NCBI GenBank assembly: GCA_964597045.1 | Contig: CAZQWE010000001.1 | Coordinates: 62,001 to 126,000, forward strand | DNA from: UBA9655 sp964597045 | GTDB taxonomy: Bacteria > Pseudomonadota > Alphaproteobacteria > UBA9655 | Length of the DNA stretch: 64,000 bases | Direction of reading: 5' to 3' | Shown here: positions 25,429 to 33,827 of the stretch, piece after piece | Numbering within the stretch: the first letter of the stretch is position 1 | Layout: every line of letters starts with the position of its first letter | The notes under the pieces: generated by a model | What the model was told of the DNA's origin: nothing | Databases searched by the model: none | The model's input: the letters and a program-made list of their open reading frames with translations, nothing else | Program-made: the position numbers and the translations under genes

Positions 25429-28257
25429 TTACCCCAAATAACTCTTCAAATACTTGCCTGTATAACTTTCCTTTGCTTTCACGATATCTTCTGGCGTACC
25501 TGTTGCCACAATGCGTCCGCCCTCGTCTCCGCCTTCAGGGCCGATATCAATGATCCAATCTGCGGTTTTAATGACCTCAAGGTTGTGCTCAATCACGATC
25601 ACTGTATTGCCTTGGTTCACCAAAGTATGAAGAACTTCCAGCAGCTTCTTCACATCATGAACATGAAGACCTGTTGTAGGCTCATCAAGGATATATAGAG
25701 TTTTCCCAGTGGCTCTTCGGGAGAGTTCTTTGGAAAGCTTCACACGTTGGGCTTCACCACCCGAAAGGGTGGTCGCCCGTTGCCCTACGTGGATGTAGCC
25801 TAGACCGACTTGAGATAAGGTTGAGAGCTTTTCTTTTAAGGAAGGCATGGCCTCAAAGAAAACAAGGGCTTCGTCTACAGTCATATCTAGGACATCTGCT
25901 ATCGACTTATCTCGGTACTTAATCTCAAGCGTCTCTCGGTTGTAACGTTTCCCATGACATTGATCGCATTCCACATACACATCTGGCAGGAAGTGCATCT
26001 CAATCTTAATAACGCCGTCACCCTCACACGCTTCACACCGTCCTCCCTTCACATTGAAGGAAAAACGACCTGGAAGATATCCACGTGCCTTTGCTTCAGG
26101 AAGTCCCGCAAACCAATCCCGAATAGGCGTAAATACCCCTGTATAGGTGGCCGGATTCGACCGTGGTGTTCTGCCTATGGGAGACTGGTCAATATCCACA
26201 ATCTTGTTAATAAGCTCAAGTCCCTCAATCCTGTCATGGGGTCCTGGCTGTGCAGGATTATCATTGAGGACATGGGCGAGCCCCTTATAGAGCGTTTCAA
26301 TAACAAGAGACGACTTCCCTCCTCCCGAAACCCCGGTTACACAAATAAAGTTTCCGAGGGGAAATTCAACACTCACATTCTTCAAATTATGTGTGCGTGC
26401 ACCAAGCACCTTTAGGACTTGCCCCTTCTTCGACTGACGGCGCTTTTCAGGAAGTTGAATTTTTTCTTTTCCTATCAAATACTTACCTGTAAGACTTTTG
26501 GGATTTTCCATAATCTGTTTGGGATCGCCTTGAGCCACAATGGCGCCTCCTTTAACACCTGCACCAGGCCCCATATCGATAACAAAATCCGCAGCTCGAA
26601 TTGCATCCTCATCATGCTCAACTACAATGACCGTATTCCCCAGATCCCTGAGGCGCGTCAGAGTTCCCAGTAATTTGTCATTATCCCGTTGGTGTAGGCC
26701 AATAGACGGCTCATCCAAAACATACAAAACCCCCACAAGCCCTGATCCAATTTGGGAAGCTAAACGAATCCGCTGGCTTTCCCCGCCTGAGAGAGTACCA
26801 GAGCTTCGTGATAGGGAAAGATAGTTTAAACCCACACTCACGAGGAATCCCAGACGTTCCTGAATCTCTTTAAGAACCCGTGTCGCAATGTCCTTTTCCT
26901 TTTGGCTCAGCTTTTCTGGCAGCTCTTGAAACCAACGATCCGCATGAAGAATGGACATCTCTGTGACTTGCCCAATATGGAGATGATCGATTTTCACAGC
27001 TAAAGCTTCAGGTTTCAAGCGATGCCCCTGACATTCCTCGCAAGGCAGCGTACTTTGGTACTTATCCATCTCTTCCGGGGAACCGTATCGATCTTTCTTT
27101 TCCCGCTGGCGTCTCGCCAAACTCGGGATTACCCCTTCAAATGGTTTTTGTTGTGTAAAGGTCCTCGCTTCATCCTTAAACGTTGTCGGAACCACTTCCC
27201 CACTAGATCCATGGAGAATCACATCCTTTGTGTGTTGGGGAAGATCTCTGAAGGGGATAGCCATACTCCCGCCGTACTTTTTAATGACAGCAGAAAGGGA
27301 CTGATTATAGTAGAACGCAAAAGAACCCGCCCATGGAGCCACCGCCCCATCGCTAATGGAAAGAGAAGGATCAGGAACAATCAACCCAGGATCAAAGACA
27401 ATCTTAACACCTAAACCATCACATCCCGGACACGCCCCAAAAGGACTATTGAAAGAGAACAAACGAGGCTCAATCTCATCAATGGTAAAGCCAGAGACGG
27501 GACAAGCAAACTTTGCCGAGAAAGTCAGACGTTCTTCCGTCTCCGCATTTTCTGCGTAGAGAAGGCCGTCAGAAAGGCGTAAGACTGTCTCAATCGCATC
27601 TGCGAGGCGATGTCCAAGATCGGGCTTGATTACTACGCGGTCCACAACCACTTCAATATCATGCTTGAGTTTCTTATTCAGCGTTGGTGCGTCTTCAATA
27701 TCATAGAGTTTGCCATCAACTTTTATTCGCTGAAAGCCTTGCTTTTTCAGATCCGCAATCTCTTTCTTATACTCGCCCTTTCTGCCTCTTACGATGGGTG
27801 CAAGAAGGTAAATCCGCGTCCCCTCTGGCAACTCAAGAAGCTTATCAACCATTTCAGAAACCGTCTGACTCGTTATCGGAAGCCCCGTGACGGGGGAATA
27901 AGGAACACCGATTCGGGCAAAAAGAAGACGAAGATAATCGTAGATTTCGGTTACTGTTCCAACTGTAGAGCGCGGATTCTTGGAGGTCGTCTTTTGTTCA
28001 ATGGAAATAGCTGGTGACAACCCCTCTATGGAATCCACATCAGGTTTTTGCATCAGTTGAAGGAACTGACGGGCATAGGCCGAAAGACTTTCCACATACC
28101 GCCTTTGCCCTTCCGCATAAATCGTATCAAAGGCAAGCGAAGACTTTCCCGATCCACTGAGACCTGTAATGACAACAAGCTGATCCCGGGGAATTTCAAC
28201 ATCAATATTCTTTAGATTGTGCTCGCGTGCACCGCGCACATGGATGGTATTGGTCAT
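25429..28257 (-). CDS. uvrA: Excinuclease ABC subunit UvrA
   Basis: This 942-residue damage-recognition ATPase of nucleotide excision repair has two ABC modules with Walker A motifs GLSGSGKSS and GVSGGGKSS and two signature motifs (SGTLSGGESQRIRLA and ATTLSGGEAQRVKLS). It also has the zinc module CEACEGDGVIKIEMHF...CDQC and an N-terminal MTNTIHVRGAREHNLKNIDV. Length is standard. In most alphaproteobacteria uvrA is adjacent to and divergent from ssb; here they remain divergent but are separated by about 7.9 kb of mostly accessory genes. Confidence 0.97.
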   Translation of the reverse strand: MTNTIHVRGAREHNLKNIDVEIPRDQLVVITGLSGSGKSSLAFDTIYAEGQRRYVESLSAYARQFLQLMQKPDVDSIEGLSPAISIEQKTTSKNPRSTVGTVTEIYDYLRLLFARIGVPYSPVTGLPITSQTVSEMVDKLLELPEGTRIYLLAPIVRGRKGEYKKEIADLKKQGFQRIKVDGKLYDIEDAPTLNKKLKHDIEVVVDRVVIKPDLGHRLADAIETVLRLSDGLLYAENAETEERLTFSAKFACPVSGFTIDEIEPRLFSFNSPFGACPGCDGLGVKIVFDPGLIVPDPSLSISDGAVAPWAGSFAFYYNQSLSAVIKKYGGSMAIPFRDLPQHTKDVILHGSSGEVVPTTFKDEARTFTQQKPFEGVIPSLARRQREKKDRYGSPEEMDKYQSTLPCEECQGHRLKPEALAVKIDHLHIGQVTEMSILHADRWFQELPEKLSQKEKDIATRVLKEIQERLGFLVSVGLNYLSLSRSSGTLSGGESQRIRLASQIGSGLVGVLYVLDEPSIGLHQRDNDKLLGTLTRLRDLGNTVIVVEHDEDAIRAADFVIDMGPGAGVKGGAIVAQGDPKQIMENPKSLTGKYLIGKEKIQLPEKRRQSKKGQVLKVLGARTHNLKNVSVEFPLGNFICVTGVSGGGKSSLVIETLYKGLAHVLNDNPAQPGPHDRIEGLELINKIVDIDQSPIGRTPRSNPATYTGVFTPIRDWFAGLPEAKARGYLPGRFSFNVKGGRCEACEGDGVIKIEMHFLPDVYVECDQCHGKRYNRETLEIKYRDKSIADVLDMTVDEALVFFEAMPSLKEKLSTLSQVGLGYIHVGQRATTLSGGEAQRVKLSKELSRRATGKTLYILDEPTTGLHVHDVKKLLEVLHTLVNQGNTVIVIEHNLEVIKTADWIIDIGPEGGDEGGRIVATGTPEDIVKAKESYTGKYLKSYLG

Positions 28258-28643
28258 AGAAATACACTCAAAATGTTTGAATCATTTGGATATAGCACTA
28301 TTAGAAAGGTCTGTACACCTCTCTTGTTCTTCTGTCATAGGTGATGTTGAACAAACCTGGGGTAATATCTATGATAGAGACCCACAATTAAGAGGTGGGA
28401 TGAGCCGTGAAGAATATATTAATCACATGATGAAATCTTATCCTATTAAATGAGAAAAAAGTGTACTTTGTTTTGCAAGTAATGGGGGAAATTTCACTGA
28501 AAGAGTTATGGGACTGATTTGTTAAAATCGGGACCTACGCAATATGCGTTGCCAAAAATGGCAACGCGCTTTAGAGATTTCCTGCTGTTCAAGAAATGTG
28601 ATAAAATACTGTGACAGTGACATCTCTAAATGGATCAAAAAAA
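28258..28643. other. Gene-poor stretch upstream of uvrA with possible remnant and a strong hairpin
   Basis: An open plus-strand frame ending at 28453 (CSSVIGDVEQTWGNIYDRDP and 23 further residues) has protein-like composition, but its start lies antisense inside uvrA. It may be a truncated lipoprotein remnant. At 28546-28567, GCGTTGCC-AAAAAT-GGCAACGC forms a perfect 8-bp hairpin without a T-run. Nothing else is visible. Confidence 0.25.
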
Positions 28644-28940
28644 ATGAAAACTACCAGCACTGAAAGACAAACCAAGCACCGGGATAAAATGAGGGCGAAG
28701 AATCTCACTCTTGTTCAAGTTTAGGTACCGCACGATCATGTCTTTGAGCTTAGATCGTTTGCAGCAAACCTTACTAAGCAAACACCTACAGGCTTTGCTC
28801 CCTCAGAACGGCAGCTTGCCTTTGCAAAGTTTCTTTGTGACAAAAAGGGCCTTACCCTCCCTCAGAAATACCTCTTAAGTTCCAAAGACCTTTCCCATTG
28901 GCTTAATGCCAACAAGTCAAAACCTGATAAAAGACCTTAA
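28644..28940 (+). pseudogene. Small DNA-binding/antitoxin-like gene interrupted by an amber codon
   Basis: Reading from the ATG at 28644, codons 1-26 (MKTTSTERQTKHRDKMRAKN...LVQV) are followed by TAG at 28722-28724. The same frame then continues for 72 codons (VPHDHVFELRSFAANLTKQT...) to a TAA at 28938-28940. With a Trp codon (TGG) in place of TAG the junction reads LVQVWVPHDH, matching the R-x-H-R-x-x-x-x-x-x-L-x-x-V-x-x-W-V-P motif of small ribbon-helix-helix / DUF3018-type antitoxins. This is therefore probably a 98-residue gene killed by one G-to-A transition, or a case of readthrough. Confidence 0.6.
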
Positions 28941-29140
28941 ACCAGTGCAAACCAAGAGTCGTCTCTTTTATTAGTTTGATTTTTGACTCACCTCAATTTC
29001 ATCTGCGATCCTTGCACCAGGCGCCGTTGCCATCGGGGTCGCCTCACAATTTCATAAAGCAACTCTATCTTCTTCACAAAAACAGTTGACTATCTACAGT
29101 AATAAATATAAAAATCCTTTTTTTAGGAGTTAATACCATT

Positions 29141-31330
29141 ATGTTTATAAATAAATTTAATCAAACAAAAAGAATTATATCCTTAATTACCCTCACAGCT
29201 TATTTAGGAACGGCGGATCTGGCCTATGCGGGAAGAACCAAATTTCTTCCCAAAGGAGTTTCTCAAGATAGCGATGAGCAACCTAAAAGGTCTAAACCTC
29301 TCCCCCCCAAAGAAAAAGAGGAGTTATCGGCCAGTGATATTGAGGATTCAGATCAAGATGTGAGACGCTTCTTTGAAGAAGATGCTGAAGTTCAAGAGTG
29401 GGTAAACAGAAAAAGGCAGAGGCCACAAGAAGAGGAACAATCTAATGAGGATCAGCCAGGAATGGTTGAGGTTTTAGGACATTCAGTAGAAGAAGAGGCT
29501 CAGCCTAACCAAGATGAAAGAGGGATGGTTGAGGCCTCAAGACATCCCGTACAAGAAGTAGGTTTTCCACAATTTTTCGAGGACCGGAATATGCAAGAGG
29601 CTCTCGCTCTTCAATTCGCAAGAAACTTGAATGAACAACCTTACATTTTTGACGGACAGCCTTTTTATACTAATCTCGCCTTAACGTGCAAGGCGACAGC
29701 CAAAATTGTCAGCGGAGTCCGTGAGCATCTCAGAAAACGTGCGCTATTAGTACTATACCATAATTTGGACGGATTACATGATGGCATACCTGCTGTGAGA
29801 GATCTCGGTTGGAACCCTTTCGGGTTAACATTTGATGATCTATTCCTGGATCTCCAGGATACAAAGGGCAGAGATGAGCTTACTATTTTTGGAAGACTTG
29901 TTGGACCTGTTTTAGAAAATGATGAACAGGGCAATAGAGCTTTTGTCCATTTATTCCCTCTTCTCCAACAAGCAAAAAATAGCCAGCGTAATTTTTCACC
30001 AATATTACAAAAGACCAAAGAGAAAAAAAGCTTTTGGAAATTTTTATTTCATAAAGGTCAAGATGGGGTAGATCTACATAGTTTAGCACAAAAGCTAGCA
30101 GATGTAACAGAAGATTTCTCACAAGTTAATAATGATACTTATATTAAGCTCTCTCAAGGCGCTTATTTAATTATCATATCACTTCTTAAAACGACAGATT
30201 TTGAGGATGATTTGAATTCTAAACAAATGTTAACTAATGTACTTTATTTATATGCAAATATTTTACGTCAACGAGCTACTCTTCCCGCTGAATTTTTCAA
30301 CTCCTTGGAAGGTATGGTGAAGTGTGCGTTAAGATCAGGTCTGGTCAGTGGCGGTTTATCATTGAAGGTGAATGATAAATTTTGGATTGGCGATACATTA
30401 CTGACGATATTAGAAACAAGCTCCTTTAACCACGGTATACAGTTGCTGAGCCTCTTAACCAGCATTAGACCAGATATCGCAAGTACGGAATTTTTCATAG
30501 ATCTCATGAATATGTCCTTTACTAAACTAAAGAATTTCAAGCCGGAAGAGGTAGATAATTTAGACTTCGTTGCGTTCACGAGAGTGATAAATGTATTTAA
30601 TAAATTATATGATGAAAGCAAAATTGTAAAAAATCACCGTAAAGCAAAAAAGCAAGCGAATGAATTCAAAGGCTGGGATATATATGAAGTCTGTTGCAAA
30701 ATTATGTCTGTTCCCTTTGAAAGCAGAACCCCTGCATTAACAACTTTTGCTGAAACTATAGTGAATCTACCCATGGTTATGAATAGCTCGCGAAGCCCCT
30801 CGTTTGGTCTAAAAAAGGGTTATTCATGGTTTTCTTACCTTGTTCAAAATGCTGCGGGACATGATTTCATATCGTTAGTCTTTACAAATTTCATAAGAAA
30901 TATGGAGAAAGTGAATCCTCGCGAGAATTATAGCGTGGAAGAATTCAATCGTTATATAGCGTGCTTAAAGAAGGAGGATACCCCTTATCTAAAAACGGAT
31001 GTGTTTGGAAAGCCGCTCCCCTTTTATTGCACAAAACGTACCTCATTGAGAGTTATCTTAGATATTGAGAGAGATGGAGTTCCCCTTTTTGATCTTTCAG
31101 AAAGAGATGCTCGGGGGAATAGTATCTTAGTCGAAGCTTGCTCAAGAAATGATACAAAAGAACTTGTACCTTTCATAAAATTCATTTTACCTAAACTCAA
31201 AGAAAAACTTCCAAATTTTAAAAAGGAAGCCAATTCTGCCATCAATGTTTTGAAAGCGTTCGAAGGGCAGAAGAAGGGGAAAATTAGAGACTCCATTATT
31301 GAGATGCTAAAAGAAGCTAAAAAGGGATGA
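29141..31330 (+). CDS. Exported protein of unknown function with acidic repeat-containing N-terminus
   Basis: The protein has 729 residues with a signal peptide (MFINKFNQTKRIISLITLTA, cleavage near LAYAG). Residues ~35-150 are acidic and low-complexity and include a duplicated GMVEVLGHSVEEEAQPN / GMVEASRHPVQEVG block. A stretch at ~175-205 (FYTNLALTCKATAKIVSGVR) weakly resembles the second half of an F-box. The remainder is helical and could form an ARM/HEAT-like solenoid. It sits in the accessory block between uvrA and ssb with other exported proteins, so a host-facing role is plausible but not shown. An AGGAG seven bases before the ATG supports this start. Confidence 0.65.
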   Translation: MFINKFNQTKRIISLITLTAYLGTADLAYAGRTKFLPKGVSQDSDEQPKRSKPLPPKEKEELSASDIEDSDQDVRRFFEEDAEVQEWVNRKRQRPQEEEQSNEDQPGMVEVLGHSVEEEAQPNQDERGMVEASRHPVQEVGFPQFFEDRNMQEALALQFARNLNEQPYIFDGQPFYTNLALTCKATAKIVSGVREHLRKRALLVLYHNLDGLHDGIPAVRDLGWNPFGLTFDDLFLDLQDTKGRDELTIFGRLVGPVLENDEQGNRAFVHLFPLLQQAKNSQRNFSPILQKTKEKKSFWKFLFHKGQDGVDLHSLAQKLADVTEDFSQVNNDTYIKLSQGAYLIIISLLKTTDFEDDLNSKQMLTNVLYLYANILRQRATLPAEFFNSLEGMVKCALRSGLVSGGLSLKVNDKFWIGDTLLTILETSSFNHGIQLLSLLTSIRPDIASTEFFIDLMNMSFTKLKNFKPEEVDNLDFVAFTRVINVFNKLYDESKIVKNHRKAKKQANEFKGWDIYEVCCKIMSVPFESRTPALTTFAETIVNLPMVMNSSRSPSFGLKKGYSWFSYLVQNAAGHDFISLVFTNFIRNMEKVNPRENYSVEEFNRYIACLKKEDTPYLKTDVFGKPLPFYCTKRTSLRVILDIERDGVPLFDLSERDARGNSILVEACSRNDTKELVPFIKFILPKLKEKLPNFKKEANSAINVLKAFEGQKKGKIRDSIIEMLKEAKKG

Positions 31331-31354
31331 GAATCCATTTTAACTTAAGCGGAA

Positions 31355-31480
31355 AGCCAATCCAGCCGGGTCATTGAGACCACCGTGAAAACGGGGGGAG
31401 CAATTCATCTTGAAGCCACAAACAGGTGGCCACGGCCCTATGGGCCTCGCAATGACGCCCATAGGAATGTTAGTTGCTCC
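31355..31480 (-). repeat. GC-rich palindromic element resembling a dispersed repeat / MITE-like unit
   Basis: This ~126-bp segment is GC-rich against an AT-rich background. It contains nested inverted repeats: GGAGCAA (31397-31403)/TTGCTCC (31474-31480), GCCAC (31415-31419)/GTGGC (31426-31430), CCTATGGGC (31437-31445)/GCCCATAGG (31457-31465), and a GAAA-loop hairpin at 31380-31397. On the minus strand it contains GTCATTGCGAGG, GTGGCCACC and TCTCAATGACCCGGCTGG, wording typical of dispersed non-coding repeats found in many alphaproteobacterial genomes. It has no coding capacity. Confidence 0.5.
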
Positions 31481-31638
31481 TTAGACTTTAGATGCGTTTA
31501 CCGTGAAAGATAAGCTCTTCTTTCGATAGTTTTGCCAGCTGAGTTTCGAGTTTCATGTAATATTCATCTGATGGATAATAACCCATTTGTGCAATTATTT
31601 ATCTATTGTTTTGTTTATTATCTTCTCTCTTGTTCTTC

Positions 31639-31687
31639 TTGACATTAACTAAATTTTGTACCATAATAAGTACATAATTTGGTACAA
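31639..31687 (+). promoter_or_regulatory. yefM-yoeB promoter and operator
   Basis: A consensus -35 TTGACA (31639-31644) and a -10 CATAAT (31662-31667) are spaced by 17 bp. Overlapping the -10 is the dyad TTGTACC (31656-31662) / GGTACAA (31681-31687) with a further AGTACA (31669-31674) between them. GTAC-cored palindromes are the known binding sites of YefM antitoxins, so autorepression is expected. Confidence 0.7.
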
Positions 31688-31702
31688 TCTATGGAGGATT
31701 CC

Positions 31703-31954
31703 ATGCAAGTTGTTAGTTTTTCAGAATTAAGACGCGACATGAAACATATCATGGACAGAACCATGGAAAGACATGAACCAACAATTGTTGCACGTAAAAG
31801 CGGAAATATGGTTATAATGTCTTTAGAAGATTATAACGCTCTCGAAGAAACAGCTTATATTCTTGGAAATCCTAGAAATGCTAAACGTGTTTTAGAGTCT
31901 CTAGCCGAGATCCGCTCAGGAAAAGGTAAAGAACGTCAACTCATTGAGGATTAA
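31703..31954 (+). CDS. yefM: YefM/Phd family antitoxin
   Basis: The antitoxin has 83 residues from the ATG at 31703, which has GGAGG seven bases upstream (the in-frame upstream start at 31679 lies within the operator). The N-terminal Phd/YefM fold (MQVVSFSELRRDMKHIMDRT, then PTIVARKSGNMVIMSLEDYN) binds operator DNA, and the C-terminal segment (LGNPRNAKRVLESLAEIRSG) wraps and neutralises the toxin. The yoeB toxin starts 5 bp after its stop. The pair is a type II toxin-antitoxin module placed in the accessory block between uvrA and ssb. Confidence 0.93.
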   Translation: MQVVSFSELRRDMKHIMDRTMERHEPTIVARKSGNMVIMSLEDYNALEETAYILGNPRNAKRVLESLAEIRSGKGKERQLIED

Positions 31955-31959
31955 TATCA

Positions 31960-32211
31960 TTGCTCATATTTTCGACGCATGCATGGGAAGATTATCAATA
32001 TTGGATTAAGCATGACAAGAAAAAACTACAGAAAATCAATGTGTTATTTAAGGATACTCAACGAACACCTTTTGAAGGAATTGGCAAACCTGAGCCACTG
32101 AAGTTAAATTTACAAGGCCTATGGTCTCGTAGAATTGATGAGGAACATCGGCTTATATACCAATATCACGAAGGCCAGCTTTCAATTATTTCATGCAGGC
32201 ATCATTATTAA
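31960..32211 (+). CDS. yoeB: YoeB/Txe family toxin (ribosome-dependent mRNA endonuclease)
   Basis: This is an 83-residue RelE-superfamily toxin. Residues equivalent to the E. coli YoeB catalytic set E46, R65, H83 and Y84 are all present, shifted by one: E45 in GKPEPLK, R64 in DEEHRLIYQY and the C-terminal H82-Y83. The fold signature GLWSRRIDEEHRLIY is typical. The start is TTG (31960) with a GAGG overlapping the end of yefM. The weak start codon would keep toxin output below that of the antitoxin. All visible motifs suggest an active toxin. Confidence 0.94.
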   Translation: MLIFSTHAWEDYQYWIKHDKKKLQKINVLFKDTQRTPFEGIGKPEPLKLNLQGLWSRRIDEEHRLIYQYHEGQLSIISCRHHY

Positions 32212-32314
32212 TTCATTCAGATCCTCAAAAAAAATAGCTTGAGTATATTTATATATGCTTTATTTAATAAGTTATCTTAATTTTGATAAATTAGTTTTTT
32301 AAGGGGTACATCAA

Positions 32315-33643
32315 ATGCGTTTAAAATTTCTTTTAGCTACAAGCCTTATTGTTTTGCTTTCCAACATCGCTTATGCGGGACATACGGACAGCGAGGATGA
32401 AAGTGAGGATTCAACACCCCACCGCACATTAAAATCAAAAGGCATTGAAGAAGAAAGTGATGATGCCGAAGAACCTACACCACTATATATTCATTTCAGA
32501 AGCTTTCCGGGTGATGTTCAGTTTCAAATCCTTCGTCACTTTTCTTTAGAAGAATTGCAAGCGTTCACTCTAGTCTCTCGCTGGACGCACGCAATGTCCT
32601 TGGACTATTTTAAAAGTCGCGTTAATTCATTTAGACCTAGAGAATTACAAGATTCAGACATTGGAATTCCTGAACAAGATCTATTTTTCGGCAATATCTG
32701 TCACATCCCTTTGCTAAGCATTAGTAGATTCGAATACTTTCATAGGGAGGGTCGGGATGAAATGCAAAATACAGACAATTCAGAAGAAGTTAAAGTCTTC
32801 TTTGCTCAGCATCTCGTGAGATCGAGCCATCTTAAACGGCCACATGTATATGCATATGCTGACCCTGTAGCACAAAAGGCAGGCAAAATAGAACAATTAA
32901 GTATTCGAACATCAATACTCGGTATCATTAATGGAAGGCCTGTTGAAAATGATACGTGCTTATTTAATGTGCCTGCTATGATTGGGCAATTTAACAATCT
33001 GAGTGTGTTTCGCGTTGATGGGTTCAAATTAGTGACTCTTCCAAAGGATCTAGCCAAATTACCTGTATTAAGAGAACTTGCCTTAAATAGGTGTGAATTA
33101 ACTGATCTTCCAGAAGTTATACCAACCTTAACACTGCTTGAGTCTCTCGATTTAGGTTATAATCGGATTAAAGAGCTTCCAGACTTAAAATCTATGTCGA
33201 ACGTAAGACGTTTAAACCTTCAAAACAACCCTTTAACCAGGGCTCCTATGGGACTGTCTCAAGTGAGATATATGTGTTTAGTAGACACGTCTTTAGGGAG
33301 ATTGCCCAAAGGATTTTATCGTAACTTTGATCAAACAGGGTTTTGTGTGCTCGATCTGGGGGATCGTGTTTCTTCAAGCTATGCTAACATGCCACAGGCA
33401 TATAAAGATGAGTTTTATGCCTATCATCCAATAGCCTTTATTACCAGTGCAGAGGCAGAACCTGATAATGTAAGAATTCACAATCAAAACCAATCCGCCG
33501 GAACAAGGACTGAAGTTAAAATCATTAAAGATGAAGAGCTGGTGTTTGGTGTCTCTGGCCATACAGAATCGAGTGAAGATTCTGATGATGAACCCTATGA
33601 TGACAGTATCGTGTCATTTCTTAGACGTAAGGAAGTCCTTTGA
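32315..33643 (+). CDS. Exported F-box-like / leucine-rich repeat protein, C-terminus probably frameshifted
   Basis: The protein has 442 residues with a signal peptide (MRLKFLLATSLIVLLSNIAYAG) and an acidic linker. An F-box-like motif lies at ~62-100 (FRSFPGDVQFQILRHFSLEE, then LQAFTLVSRWTHAMSLDYF). Residues ~230-345 carry about five LRRs of the LPxxLxxLxxLxLxxN type (LPVLRELALNRCELTDLPEV, LLESLDLGYNRIKELPDL). An AGGGG lies upstream of the ATG. The ORF stops at 33643, but coding-like sequence continues in other frames to 33808, suggesting the natural C-terminus has been lost. It is a likely host-directed adaptor by analogy with F-box/LRR effectors (inference). Confidence 0.75.
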   Translation: MRLKFLLATSLIVLLSNIAYAGHTDSEDESEDSTPHRTLKSKGIEEESDDAEEPTPLYIHFRSFPGDVQFQILRHFSLEELQAFTLVSRWTHAMSLDYFKSRVNSFRPRELQDSDIGIPEQDLFFGNICHIPLLSISRFEYFHREGRDEMQNTDNSEEVKVFFAQHLVRSSHLKRPHVYAYADPVAQKAGKIEQLSIRTSILGIINGRPVENDTCLFNVPAMIGQFNNLSVFRVDGFKLVTLPKDLAKLPVLRELALNRCELTDLPEVIPTLTLLESLDLGYNRIKELPDLKSMSNVRRLNLQNNPLTRAPMGLSQVRYMCLVDTSLGRLPKGFYRNFDQTGFCVLDLGDRVSSSYANMPQAYKDEFYAYHPIAFITSAEAEPDNVRIHNQNQSAGTRTEVKIIKDEELVFGVSGHTESSEDSDDEPYDDSIVSFLRRKEVL

Positions 33644-33808
33644 GGAACATGAGCAACAAGAAACCAGAATGAAAAGTCTATTGTATTTCAATGGTTTAAA
33701 AAGGAATTACGTGAAACACCTGGGAAACAAGATGTATACGACGATAAGCATCAATTATTCAATAGCATCCTATTCCAGTCTGCGTTAGAATCTCACATTC
33801 AATTATGA
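33644..33808 (+). pseudogene. Frameshifted C-terminal remnant of the F-box/LRR gene
   Basis: After the TGA at 33641-33643, frame 3 reads FEEHEQQETRMKS. From about 33662 frame 2, the original frame, reads NQNEKSIVFQWFKKELRETP then GKQDVYDDKHQLFNSILFQ... and ends cleanly at TGA 33806-33808. Two compensating indels within ~25 bp would restore one continuous tail of ~55 residues. No SD or start precedes it, so it is not an independent gene. Confidence 0.5.
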
Positions 33809-33827
33809 GAATATGAGGAGAAATGCC

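Larger units (their letters stand above)
31331..31702. other. Intergenic stretch with palindromic repeat and yefM promoter
   Basis: This stretch is non-coding. Its left half holds the palindromic repeat at 31355-31480. Between 31481 and 31635 I see nothing beyond short spurious frames. The right end carries the yefM-yoeB promoter and operator. Confidence 0.5.

Noticed and set aside
28217..28453. 78-codon ORF ending SREEYINHMMKSYPIK
   Set aside because: The only start codon lies antisense within uvrA and no SD is visible; the tail looks protein-like but I cannot support an intact gene, only a possible remnant.
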